In this document: one piece after another, positions 9,244 to 19,817 of the stretch | Layout of the letters: each line of letters starts with the position of its first letter | Numbering within the stretch: position 1 is the first letter of the stretch | DNA from: Chrysochromulina tobinii | Lineage: Eukaryota > Haptophyta > Prymnesiales > Chrysochromulinaceae | Direction: 5' to 3' | Assembly (NCBI GenBank): GCA_001275005.1 | Contig: JWZX01003156.1 | Location: 1 to 41,970, forward strand | DNA: 41,970 bases | Position numbers and translations under genes: made by a program | Notes under the pieces: model-generated | Seen by the model: the letters and a program-made list of their open reading frames with translations, nothing else | Database searches by the model: none | Told to the model about the DNA's origin: nothing

Positions 9244-11213
9244 AGTGGGCGCCCGATCGCAGGCAGCTTGGGCTCGGGGTTTGGGTGTGGTCTGGGACGC
9301 AGCACGAACGGCTCCCTCTCGAAGGCACCAAGCTGCTTCATAAGCAGCAGCTCATCCAAGCTGTACGCGACCATCTCGCCGTCCTCGAGGCTGCGCCCCA
9401 GCACGTTCCCAAAGTGGATACGTAGCTGGCGCAGTGAAGTCAGTGCCGCGCACACGAGCGTGGCTCGCTCCTGCTCCGACCAAGCCACCTGGTCGGACAG
9501 GGCTGCCTCGAGCCGTTTCAGTTGATCCAGGCTGCTCTGCTGCGACTGTTCCTGGTTCAGCTGCATTTCCTTCTCAACGCGCAGCTCGGCGACGACGGCG
9601 TCGAGCTGCGCCTTTTCGCGCTCGAACTTGGCCCTTTCACGATCCGCGCCATTACGGAGGTGGACTGAGCTCGCCTCCCGATCCCTTAGCTGCTGCGCCA
9701 GCGACTTGTTCTCGTCCATCTGGAGGTCGAGCGCCGTTTTGAGCACCGGCACCTCGTCCGCGGCCGCGCGCAAGGCGTCAAGCACCTGGTTGAGTTGCTC
9801 GGGCAGTGTGAGATCTGCGGGCAGCTGCTGGGCAGGCACCTCGCGCGCGAGGATCTGCGCCACTCCCGCCTGCTCCGTCTGCAGCGAGAGCAACCGCCGT
9901 CGCGCCTGCTGCAGCTCCCCATAGTCCCCGCCCTCAGCGGCCACGGACTTGGAGACCTCGACAGAGTCAGCGTCGGCGTCGGCAACGTCGGCTGCTGCGG
10001 CTGCCGCGGCCGCAGCGGCTACTGCGGCTGCTGCTACTGCTGCTGCAGAGTGCATGGCAAGTGCATGGCAATCGGCCTCGGCCAACGCGAGCTCGCGCCC
10101 GAGAAGCCAGATCTCCCGCGAGCAGCGCTCGAGCTCTTGCTGGCTCTGCCGCCCCAGCTCGCTCCGGGCTCGCTCGAGTCGCACTCTCTCCTGCCGTTCC
10201 TGGGCCAGCTGCCCCAGTACGCTCTGCACGTCGGCGCCCTGCACGTCGGCATCCGCGGCTGGCGCCAACGCCCGCATCTCGAGCCGCGCCGCACCGGCAC
10301 GCGCCACGCCCACTACAGCTCGTGCGCGTGCAAGCTCCTCTTCTAGCCGCCGCATTTTGGCGTGCGCGCCGTCCAGTTCTGACTGCATACGGCCCAGCCG
10401 ACGATCTGCCATTGCGCACGCGGCCCACCCGTCGGCAGCGACCTCCATTAACCTCTCCTCGACGCCCTGCGCGTCCTCGCGCAGTCCAGCCACCACCTTC
10501 TCATGGGCCGTCCCCAGCTTCTGCAGCTCAGCCGTGAGCTCCACCACGCCCGCACTACCGGCGCCGTGGTCCTCGGCAGGTTGACGCAGCTCTCTGATGC
10601 CTGTGTCCTTGCTCAGATCGGCACGTTCACGCAGCTCTCCGATGAGTGCGTCCTTTTCCGCGAGCAGCGCCGCCTGGGCAGAGCACTTTTCGTCCGCCTT
10701 GCTCAGCTTGGCCGACACGACGACGAGCTGCCGCTGGAACTCGGCATGCATCTTGCGCATCCTCTCCTCAGGGTCGCCATTGCCAGTGACCGGATCGCCA
10801 GTGCTGAGAAGCCGGTGCTCATGAAGAAGCTGGTGCTCGTGAAGCAAAGCGTCCTGCACGGCCAAGACATTGTTCACGGCCACCATTGACGCCTTGCGCG
10901 ACGTCTCGAGGGCCATCTCATGCTTAGCCTTCTGCACTTTGAGTGCCCTCCGGTGCTCGCTTAAGATGGCATCGTCCAGGTCCTCAACGTCCTGGGTGAG
11001 CACTTGTCGGATGTGCTCGAGGCTCGAACGCATTGCCTCAAGGACCTCCCTGCCGCTACCATCGGGGTTCACTGGGAACCTTTCGACAAGCTGTTGCATT
11101 TGTGTGCGAATGATCTCTGCCATACCTGCTTGAAACTTGGCCAGGTGCTTGCTACAGTCACCGCCATCCATTGTAGCCGTGACCACCTTCCTCAGATCTA
11201 CCTTGAGCGACAT
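8661..11213 (-). CDS. Large coiled-coil protein with C-terminal poly-proline (FH1-like) segment
   Basis: An 850-residue protein I cannot assign to a family. Seen: residues about 60-640 are rich in Glu, Gln, Leu, Arg and Ala with heptad-like runs, predicting long coiled coils. A poly-alanine patch followed by an Asp/Ala stretch lies near 390-420. A run of about sixteen prolines lies near 657-672, encoded by a CCG microsatellite at 9198-9245. After it comes a short segment GKKLKWHFVP and a basic, Pro-rich tail. The arrangement of coiled coil, then poly-proline, then Lys-Leu-Lys-Trp resembles the FH1 region and first residues of an FH2 domain in formins. No FH2 domain follows, so actin nucleation is not supported. 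The ATG at 11211-11213 is the first in frame. A cytoskeletal or scaffold role is only a guess. Confidence 0.7.
9198..9245. repeat. GGC/CCG microsatellite encoding poly-proline
   Basis: A near-perfect GGC triplet run on the + strand encodes the poly-proline segment of the coiled-coil gene on the - strand. Confidence 0.9.
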
Positions 11214-11689
11214 CGTGCGAAATCAAAAGCCTTAAAACGCTATTCCTCGATATTCCACGGTGCTCAAGAAGCACGGGGACGGCTTCGCGCGCTTGCTCGA
11301 TGCGCACACCGAGGATAACGAGTGCCTCGTCGTGAACACGTACCCCGTGGAGTGCGATGTCGCGGAGGCGATCGATCGCCACATCCATGTTCGATTCCTA
11401 AAGAGTCAAGTCAAGTGCAGAAAAGGTCAAGTCTTTTCTCCCAGGTGGGTTAGGCCGGCGGTGTTCATGTATGTGTCGCCGGCTTGAGTGCGTTGAGGGT
11501 CTCTCAACGTCAAGTCAGAAGTCACTCAACTCAAAAACTCAGTGAGAGCTTAAGGTCTACTTTTACTACTTGAGCTATGGCTTTGCTGGATGTCAGTCAA
11601 TACGAAAGAAGATAGGCACGCACTGCGTGAAAGAGGAACCGGTAATCACAGCCGTGTCTTCATGTTTCGGGTTTTCTCGTCGACGCCAC
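11214..11689. other. Divergent intergenic region with TCAAGTC repeats and a coding-like fragment
   Basis: The region lies between the divergent coiled-coil and exostosin genes. Its left part (11236-11397, +) has codon-like composition. Its right part is rich in short TCAAGTC and ACTCAA repeats (about 11401-11545). The exostosin gene may have an unrecognised first exon here. Confidence 0.5.
11236..11397 (+). pseudogene. Possible gene fragment or unrecognised exon
   Basis: This stretch is open in one frame without a start codon. Between 11260 and 11391, 38 of 44 codons end in G or C, the bias of real genes in this window. The antisense frame shows about 30 of 44. The encoded segment contains DGFARLLDAHTEDNECLVV, which I do not recognise. 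It could be an exon of the downstream glycosyltransferase, a remnant of another gene, or chance. I see no clear splice sites. Confidence 0.25.
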
Positions 11690-13543
11690 ATGGAGCCGAC
11701 ATCGACATGCGACTTGGCCAAGCTCGCCTCGGCTGGCGTGGCCAGCAAAGCGCATGCCGCGTGCTGCTCCCACTTTCTCCTCGATGGCACTTGTGCTTCG
11801 CAGTTTCCTGTCCTCGTCAACGGCACTGGACATACGGATGACCTCTCGCGCTGGTGCTTCAGCACCGCGCGAGATCGCCTGAACAGGGAGACCGTCAAGT
11901 GGCTCTCGGGAATCCGCGATGCTCCCAACCGACCTTATCGACCTGAGAGGTCAGCGAGCAAGCGGCACTTCCGGCTGACTAGCCAGCACAAATGGTTCAA
12001 GGAATGGCAAGGCTGCTTTGGATGCTCCCGCGCCGGCGACGCGTCCACCTGCTGTAGTGGGCAAGGCAAATGCGTCATGGGCGTGTGTGCATGCCACGAC
12101 GGCAGTTTTGGTGTCGACTGCGCAACGCCGCATTCTGCTCCAGCGTCGGCAGCGACGAAGCGCTCATCGCTGGCCATCTACGTGTACCAGACGCTTCCCA
12201 TCGACCTTGGTGCTCAATCCTTCGGGTTGCGTACGTGGCTGAGCGATCTGCGCGGAGGCTTCGAAGTCTACTCGACGGAGTGGCGGTTTCTGGACTATTT
12301 GCTGCGCGATACATCCGTGCGTACGATCGACCCAGAGCAGGCTGATCTCTACTTCGTACCCACCCTCGGCAGCCTCGGCCGCATGCCCGGCTCGGAGGGT
12401 AGACATCGCTGCACGCAGACAGCTCACATCGAGATGCTCGCGCACCATGTGCGCTCAACGTATCCGTATTGGGACCGCAGCGGTGGTCGAGACCATGTCT
12501 TCTTTCTCACGGGCGATCAAGGTGCCTGCGGTCTGGGTTCTACTGGAACCAATCCCATATTCATAACTGCGTGGGGACTGCTTGGCGTCCCGCGGAAGAT
12601 GGAAGCCTTCGAGCGCTTCCGTGACGACTTTGCCGATGCGGATGCCATCGAACGTGCAATTGCAGCAGGAGACTGGTGCCACGCACCTCACAAGGATGTG
12701 GTGGTGCCACCTTATGGGGACGTACAATTTGCTGATGCGACCGACCCGAACAGCCAGGAACCATTTGAGCTTACGCTGCTGCACGTAGGTGGGGTCTGGG
12801 GCGCCGGCAACCATGGCGCTCGCCGCATCTCCTTCTATTCCCAAGGGATGCGGCAACTCATGTACTTACGTTTCGGCGACCAGCGTGGCACCCCACATGG
12901 CTTTTGGTTCCAAAACCGTAGTATGCGCTCGGAGCTGTTAGCGCACAAGACGCGCCGATCCAAGTTTTGTTTTTCGCCGTCTGGCCATGGCTGGGGCATG
13001 CGCACGGGCAAGAATGCCGTCCTCGGATGCGTGCCACTGATCGCGCAGCCGTATGTCGTACAGCCATACGAGATGCTCTTACCTTATGAAAAGTACAGCC
13101 GCCGCATCGAGTTCGAGGACATTTGCCTTGAACGTGATCCCGAGAGTACGCGCTGCAAAGTGCATGCTCCAGAGGCAGGCGTGATGAAAATTGTGAACGC
13201 GAGCGACTTGGCCGTGCGTGAGATGCGCCGTGTGCTTGCAAGGGTGCGCCGCGCATTTGTGTGGCGCCTTGAAGGCGACGGGTTGTCTTACAACCATACC
13301 GTGCTGCATCTTTGCCAGCGTGCTCTAGAGCTGCGGGGCAGATTAAAAGCCGGACCTTCTGCCGACTGCGCCCATCTGGCCAGAGGCCTTCCAGAATCGA
13401 GTCCCACGCAACGCATGCCCAAGTGGTTTCCAATAACACTGGTGAATGCCACGCTCAGGCTGCAGGCGCGCCGGCGCCAAGCAATGTCCGAGCTTAGTCA
13501 GACGCGTAGGTGGCGTCGTGACGCAGAAGGTAAATTTGCATGA
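11690..13543 (+). CDS. Exostosin-like GT47 glycosyltransferase with EGF-like module
   Basis: A 617-residue protein related to exostosins, Golgi glycosyltransferases that build or extend polysaccharide chains. Seen: a Cys-rich N-terminal part, then an EGF-like module near 108-145 (CSGQGKCVMGVCACHDGSFGVDC-like spacing). The GT47 domain follows: IYVYQTLP near 163, EQADLYFVPTLGS, DHVFFLTGDQGACG near 271, and the conserved C-terminal block KFCFSPSGHGWGMRTGKNAV. The start is the first in-frame ATG; the frame is open to 11570 without another. A type II membrane anchor is expected for this family but is absent, so a 5' exon is probably missing or the start is wrong. Donor sugar and acceptor are unknown. 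The neighbourhood also has FkbM, sulfotransferase and GH31 genes, consistent with surface-glycan metabolism. Confidence 0.8.
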   Translation: MEPTSTCDLAKLASAGVASKAHAACCSHFLLDGTCASQFPVLVNGTGHTDDLSRWCFSTARDRLNRETVKWLSGIRDAPNRPYRPERSASKRHFRLTSQHKWFKEWQGCFGCSRAGDASTCCSGQGKCVMGVCACHDGSFGVDCATPHSAPASAATKRSSLAIYVYQTLPIDLGAQSFGLRTWLSDLRGGFEVYSTEWRFLDYLLRDTSVRTIDPEQADLYFVPTLGSLGRMPGSEGRHRCTQTAHIEMLAHHVRSTYPYWDRSGGRDHVFFLTGDQGACGLGSTGTNPIFITAWGLLGVPRKMEAFERFRDDFADADAIERAIAAGDWCHAPHKDVVVPPYGDVQFADATDPNSQEPFELTLLHVGGVWGAGNHGARRISFYSQGMRQLMYLRFGDQRGTPHGFWFQNRSMRSELLAHKTRRSKFCFSPSGHGWGMRTGKNAVLGCVPLIAQPYVVQPYEMLLPYEKYSRRIEFEDICLERDPESTRCKVHAPEAGVMKIVNASDLAVREMRRVLARVRRAFVWRLEGDGLSYNHTVLHLCQRALELRGRLKAGPSADCAHLARGLPESSPTQRMPKWFPITLVNATLRLQARRRQAMSELSQTRRWRRDAEGKFA

Positions 13544-13853
13544 GAGACGAGTAATCTGTATGTTGTAACGAACTGTGACCGGATATTCTCCGTCACGCGC
13601 CGTGATATCTAATACGCTGTACCATCGATTTACTGAAATCCCCCGTCTGGGTAATCTGAACCGAACGGTCAACGGATCTCGCTAGCGGGGGCTAGCGACA
13701 TCGCACACCAAACAGCATGCTATAAACACATAATACGCAGCAAAATAGCGCGCGCCGGCGCCGGGCAATCAACGCATAGCTACACGCTTTAAAATGCACA
13801 TGGTTCTGAGAACACACGTGGCCGGCCGGTCGCAGCACCCTTTCAACGTAGTA
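13544..13853. other. Intergenic region between convergent genes
   Basis: About 310 bp, more AT-rich than its neighbours. I see no gene or structured element. It should hold the 3' ends of the GT47 gene (+) and the EF-hand/LRR gene (-). Confidence 0.6.
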
Positions 13854-16800
13854 TCACAAAGCACGTAGGCCATTCATGAGCTCTGCGACCACCCGCTCAC
13901 GCTCGTCTTCGCGCTCAGAGAACCATTTCAGCCACTCGGCCTGGCCAGAGGGGGTAACTATCTCAGCAGCTTGGCGTCCCTTGGCCTTTGCTGACCGTTT
14001 CTTGCCTGAAGCTTTCGTGTCGGGTGCGAGTGAGACCTTAGGCATGCTTGCACTGGGTGCGACGAGGCGGGCTCCATCCGGCGAGTCATCGGGGGCCGTC
14101 TTCCCCCAAGTTGCTTCAATCCGTTCCCATCGCTCCTTTTCCTCTGCGGCTGTCTCCATCTCAGGTTCCTCCTCGTACTTTGACATGAGATGTTCAAGGC
14201 GCTTGTGAATCTTGTTGCATTGGGCAACACGTCCTTCTGGCTGCACCGGTGGGGCAGAGCCAGTGGCACGACCACTCGAGGACGCAACCGAGAGCACAGA
14301 TGTGCTTTCTGGTTCCGGGCCCGTCTCGTGCTCATCGATACGCATGGCCAAGCCATGGGCATCGATGACCTTCAGCGGTGAAGAGGACTTCCTTGCCATG
14401 CTAATTAGCATATCGACACCCCGACGCGTTGAGTAATTCACGAAGCCAAAGGTGTTTCCGCCCATGCCTCGGAGGTCTGGCCTAAAGAGTCCATGGCAAC
14501 CCGTCAGGTCGAGGAGCTCCATGGCGATGAGCTTGCGGAAGACCTTCTCGTCAGGCAGAGACTGCAATCGGCTGCAATCGGTGAGGATGAGCTTCTTGAG
14601 AGCGGTAAGCGATCCGAGCCAGAGAGGCAAAACCTCCAGCCACAAGCTACCTGCCAAGCAAAGAGTTTGAAGGCCACGGAGCGGTTGAAGATCGACTTGT
14701 TTGACTTCGGGCAGAAAGGTCAAAGGCACGTTCATGGTCAAGGACACGAGGCCTTCGGGCATATGAACGAGGATTTCCTGGCAGCCCTCAGGAGAGAGCT
14801 GCGTCTTTACAAAGGACTGGCGGTACCGTCGGATAAAAGACCCCCTTTGCGCGCCCAGCCACGCGCGAAAGGTGGGCCCGCCGCGGGCCAAAGCCGTGCG
14901 CATGAATCGCGGGAGTAGGCGACCAAAGAGGCGCGAGATGAACATGTTGTAAGAGTAATGCGCTTTCAAAGGGGGCTCATCGGGGGATCGGCCGGCGATC
15001 ATATTCAGGATGCGCTGCCGCTCCCCCTCATTGTTCGACTCGCCATGCTCAATCTTCATCTCGAAAGCAGCCTCGAATGTCGAAGACGGCACGTTCTGCT
15101 CACGCTCGTCCTTGTTGGAGTCGTCACGCTCGTCGCACGCAGCGAGGCCATCTGTGATACCTGCGGCGCCGCCGTGTGGAAGGCATGTGTACATGTCGTA
15201 CTTGAAATCATGCTCGTCCAAGTGATCTGCGTCGTCTGCAGCCGCAAATTCGAGGGCCACGCTCATCTCGTAGCAGCACCAGATTCGGCTGAAGGCGACA
15301 GCCTTGCGATCAATCACGCTGACCATCCCTTGTGCGAGCTCCAGCGCACGGTGAAAAGGAGTGTCCGAAGGGTCGAGTGCGAGATACTCAGACGATTTCC
15401 AGAGGCTCTGTGCAAACTGCAGACGCGGCACGTGGGGCGAAGTTAGAAATGACGGGTTGCAAATGCTGTGCACTCACGCGTGCACATGCGCGCGCGCAGC
15501 GCAGCGACGAGACGCGCCACTCACAGAGAGGAGCCAGTACGCCGAATTTTTGAGATCAAGCTGGCGGTCACGAGCGTGCTGCGTTAGACACGCTTGCACA
15601 TCACGCACGCTGTCGCCCCACCAGTGCGACACGACGTAGTCAGGCAGCTGCGCTGCACCGTTTGTGCTCATGAACTCAACAAGAGAGCATCCGTGTTGCA
15701 TCGTAGCTGGCCGGATGACGTAAGCGGCAGTGTCGTAAAATGTGATCGATTGCGGTCGAATCTTCTCGCTCGATTGCATGTGCCACTCCTCAGCAAAACA
15801 CCGACGATCCATGTGTCGAATGACGATCTGCAGTTGCTTCAGCAGGATTGCGCGCTCCTCTATCTTCTCGATCCTGATCGGAGCACCTCTGCCAAGCTTC
15901 CTCAGATCAGCAAAGTTTTCGCGCCTCGGGGCCTTAACGGGAGCAGTGATGGCCTCGAGCCGCAACGCACTCTGGAGCACGTCGGGCTGCTCAAGCGTGC
16001 ACTGAGAGACGCGGTCCATAGCATCGAACCATTCCTTGCGCGTGATGCGAGCATCTCCTTTGTCGCTGAGTTCCTTGATGAGCGCCTGGGCGAGCCAGTA
16101 GCTTGACCCTTGCGAGAGGAAGAAAGAGACCATCTCTTGCATCGACCACACGGTACCAACCAGATCTGCTTCCGTTGTGAACGCGGCCACGGGCGGCTGC
16201 TGTGTGGTGCCTGTGGCGCTCTGTAGCCGCGCTTGCCCGGGTTCCTGCTCGAATGAGCTTGCGTATCGCCGGAGCTGCTTCTCGAACTCGAGGATGTTGA
16301 GGGAACCTTCCGGGCCAGCGAGCTCCTCGAAGATGACTCGGATGTCGGAGGGTCGGAAGCTCACGAAGAGCTCGCCGCTCACACAGAGTTGAATGAGAGC
16401 GCCCGTTAGCTGATGGACGCTCAGTCCACCCTTGCTATCGATCTCCCACATCGACAGCGTGCTGTGCAGAGGCGTGGGTGAGCGTCGCACCACCTCCGAC
16501 ACGTGGCGCATTGCCTCTCGGAGCTGGATGGCAATGCCCTCGCCTCGACGCTCGACGGCGAGGCGCTGACGCGCCGGTCGGAAGCGCATCTCTGGAAGTG
16601 ACGTCGACGTGCTGAGCGCTCGCAAGGGTTTCTGCACGGGCGACGCTTGCGCAGAGAAGCGCAAATGAGGCTGCGTGGAGGCAGGCCCCGGCTGGGGGCT
16701 CGCACCCGTTGCAGCAGAGGTGAGCGGAGGAAGAGAGATGATGCGGGGCGACCTGTTCGGAGACCGGCTGTTTGGTGGCCCGTGAGGAAAGGCTGGCCGC

Positions 16801-17354
16801 GGCGGAGACTCGAGCGAGGACGGATGAAGGTCTGCTCGCTCTGCAAGTTTGGCGAGCCGCTCCTCCTCCACCTCCTTGGCGTTCAGCGTCGAGGCAAGGA
16901 TGTGGACGAACCCGTCACTGCCTAGATGACGTTCAGCTAGAGTCTCGATGGACATCGTCAAGTCTAAGGGTGAGCCTCCCGAGGCTGCGAGGTAGAGGTG
17001 GATGGTCACCGCCTGATTTGGAAGTGCACTTGCGTCTGGATCGCTCATGCTTGCAGCGAGGGCCTCGGTGAGTGCCGTTCGCATGGACTGCAGCGCAGTG
17101 GCCAGGGTCTGGTGGCGGTACTTGTTAAGGGTGTACAGTCCCGGCTCGAGTGCGCGTAGCCTTCCTGGACACTCATGAGCCACGCACACAATCGGCACGG
17201 AGTTTGGAGGCATTTTATCGGTCCGCTTTGCATTAGAAAGCCATTGCGTCCTCTCGTGCAGTGGCCAAAATGTTTCGACTGCGTCATGCCCCATGTGAGC
17301 TTCTGCATCGTCTAGCCTCAACGCTGGCGGCGCCTCGCCCGCGCTAGCTCGCAT
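13854..17354 (-). CDS. EF-hand / TIR-like (SHWWG...WCCYE) / leucine-rich repeat protein, two exons
   Basis: A predicted 1130-residue protein made by joining 17354-15525 to 15416-13854. The 108-nt intron (15417-15524) has a GTGAG donor, a TTCTAAC branch-like site and a CTGCAG acceptor, and joins in phase 0. Seen: a disordered Ser/Pro-rich stretch at about 175-255, two EF-hand-like helix-loop-helix regions (about 298-362 and 420-450, with imperfect calcium loops), and a conserved domain split by the intron. That domain has YVVSHWWGDS at 573-582, AYWLLS then FAQ across the junction, FHRALELAQGMVSVID, and SRIWCCYEMSVAL with Glu660. Degenerate leucine-rich repeats follow at about 831-921, then a basic tail. 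The order of motifs resembles a TIR domain (SH..W start, S-x-W-C-x-x-E end), but this is inference. No function is known to me; a calcium-responsive sensor or signalling enzyme is possible. Confidence 0.75.
15417..15524 (-). other. Spliceosomal intron, 108 nt
   Basis: On the - strand it begins GTGAGTGGCG and ends CCGCGTCTGCAG, with TTCTAAC upstream of the acceptor. Removing it restores a continuous conserved domain (…YWLLS joined to FAQSLW…). Confidence 0.85.
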
Positions 17355-18139
17355 GGCGGAAGCCTCGCCACACAGCGTTACAAGTGTGTCCTAGCATCTT
17401 TCCACCCCGTAGACGCAATTCGAGCATACCCAAATCCGCGAAGCACACCCAAACCCGGCTGAACCACTCGGGGCCCCAACCCCAAATCAGGGATTTGCAG
17501 ATCCAGAAACCATGGAGTGTCTCTAACAGCAAGGCACGACCAGCGAGGGTTGGTCAGGGAAGGAAAACTGGGAAAAGGAAGTCGTCCTCCCGCCTCCTCC
17601 CCACCGTCCCCACCCCACGGGCACGGCAACGTCCACTACAGGCTGGGGTCCACACGAGGAAACATGAAAGTAAGTCGTGTAAGATGAACAGATGTAAGTA
17701 AGAATAAAGAAAGTAATATACGCCGGTCGCCGCAGTAAGTAAGTAAGTAAGTAAACAACGCCAACAGGCAGCGCACACGTGGCGAGGGGGTCTCCCCCAG
17801 GCATACAAAGCGTGTACGGTATTCAACAACACTCTCGCCGCGTGCGCGGCCACAACGGTCACCTGTCGACGGGACCCGCCTCAACGCCTCAAGCGCGGGA
17901 GACGGAGAGGAGCTCGCCCGCTCACGCGAATGAGGAATGTGCAATGTCGGACGGTCGATCATGTCACCGACGCGTCCCACGCACATGTCACCATGTGCTG
18001 GAAGCGGTTCAAGGGCTGCGTGTTAGGGTCCACACTGTGACATGATTGATTGGTAAAAGACCGTTCTTTTCTCGTGGCCCTTTCTGCCCCTCTCGACTGC
18101 CCCTCACGCTGCCTATGCCGGTGGTTGCTGAGGCGCTTT
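17355..18139. other. Intergenic region with AAGT tetranucleotide repeats
   Basis: No gene is supported. Tetranucleotide TAAG repeats occur at about 17736-17754, with a looser copy near 17694-17703. The region is upstream of the EF-hand/LRR gene and downstream of the HAD gene. Confidence 0.6.
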
Positions 18140-19817
18140 TTACTGTGCGCGGCAGGGGCGGCGGCGAAGTACTGCAGACAATAAGCTGGTCGTCGAACCG
18201 GACAGAGCCGATGCCATCAGGACGTTGCGAGCGCCACGGAAGAGCCCGTGCCCATCTACTACGAGAGCATGAATGTAGACGGCGATCGATGCCAGCACGC
18301 CAGCAGCTAACACTTGTTGCGTGGGCGCATCCAGATGCACGGTGTCAGCGCCGTTCACGCGTTCGTGAACGTTCATATTATCCGTCTTCCACAGGTGCTC
18401 AGCACAGGCAATGGCGAACAGAGCGGCGCCGGCAGCGCGGGTGGCACCGGCTGTGTGCTCGGTAGCCTCACCGTTACAATGCAAGCCCCACTGCACGCAC
18501 GTGCCGGGCAGGGCGGCCATCGCCGCTGCGGCCGTCAGCATCCCAAGTGGCGGCAATCGGATCGCTGGCAGCAGCACAGACCAAACCTTTCGGGTCAGAC
18601 CCATCATGTGGGACGGCGACGCTTCCCCTGTCAGCCGCGTGGCTGCCGATGGCGTCGTCTCCGCACAGGACAGTTGGCGGATCAGCTCGGGCGTGAGGTT
18701 GTTCCAGTCGTCTAGAGTCAGGGTTGCGCCTGCCGCCCGTAGCGTAGCGTCGTCGAGCGTCGTGCGAAACGCGACGACAGCGTGGACGCCTGCCGCAACA
18801 GCGGCACGCACGCCGGTGCACGAGTCCTCGAAGACAATGCAATCGCGTGGCGCCATGCCGAGCACACGGGCGCCTTCGAGGTACGGGTCGGGCGCGGGCT
18901 TGGGGTTGGTGCATTCGGCGCCGACGATGATCTGCGGGTGCAGCACGGACGCAGCCGGCAGATGCTGACGCAGCGTCTCGATGCATACCTCGGCTGCGCC
19001 GCGAGGCGCGTTGGTTACCGCGATGCAGCGCACGCCCAGCTGCTTAACCACCTCGAGCGCCTCGGCCAGGCCAGCCACCAGCGGCAGCGAGCTCGACACC
19101 CGCTGCTTCATGAGCTCGCAGAACAGGGCATTCTTCCGGCGCGAGAGGTCGAGCACCTCCCTCGGGCGCGGCGCCTGGCATTGCTCCTTCGAAGACCTGC
19201 GCGTCCGTCTTGCCGTGCACATTCGCGCTATACCACTCGGGATCGACGGCAATGCCGAGCGGTACGAGCAGTTGCTTGAATGCTTCGTAGTAGATGTCGT
19301 CGGTCATCAACAGTGTTCCGTCGATGTCGAGAAGAAAGGCACGGGGTGTGGCAGCGGCGGTGACGGTGACGGCGGGCTGGACGACGAGAGGCGGCTTTTG
19401 GCTCGAGCGCCCTTTGGCTCGAGCGGTGGCCAGATCTCCAAGGCCAGCGGCGAGCCCCACAAAATGGATGCCCCGAGGCGGCGCTGTCGCTGCAAGGAGT
19501 GGCAGCGACTTGGAGAAGGCTCTCGGCCCACGCGCACCCACAAGGCTGAGTGCTGCGTGCGTCGCCAACCCACCCTGCATAAGCCCTCTCGCTGGTTGCT
19601 CGGGTGAGCGCGCCAGGCTGAAGGCAAGCCCCGATGCCGCCAGTGAGCCGGCCGCGGCCAATCGCAGGAGCACGAGCATGCCGCTGGGGCACGCACGCGC
19701 ACTGAGCAGCTCCACGATGAGCGGGATAGAGTCGTCCCTGCTCACGATGAACAGACTACGGAGAGCCGAAAAGAGGTAGCCAAACGAGAGAGCCGAGTAG
19801 AGACCCCGCATCCTCAT
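18140..19817 (-). CDS. HAD-superfamily phosphatase with C-terminal membrane segments, interrupted by a one-base insertion
   Basis: A haloacid-dehalogenase-type phosphatase or phosphomutase of the beta-phosphoglucomutase-like group, probably acting on a sugar phosphate. Seen: a hydrophobic, Ala/Arg-rich N-terminus that could be a targeting peptide (ATG at 19817 or 19679), motif I LLDIDGTL, motif II VTNAPRGAAE, motif III Lys in NPKPAPDPY, and motif IV FEDSCTGVRAAVAAG. After the HAD domain there is a roughly 150-residue tail with about four hydrophobic segments, which I do not recognise. The two halves lie in different frames: removing one C from CCTCCCTC at 19157-19163 gives a continuous protein (...APEEVLDLSRRKNALF...). 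The whole would be about 560 residues from 19817. The gene is divergent from the D-ribulokinase gene. The insertion is probably a sequence error, though true inactivation cannot be excluded. Confidence 0.75.
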
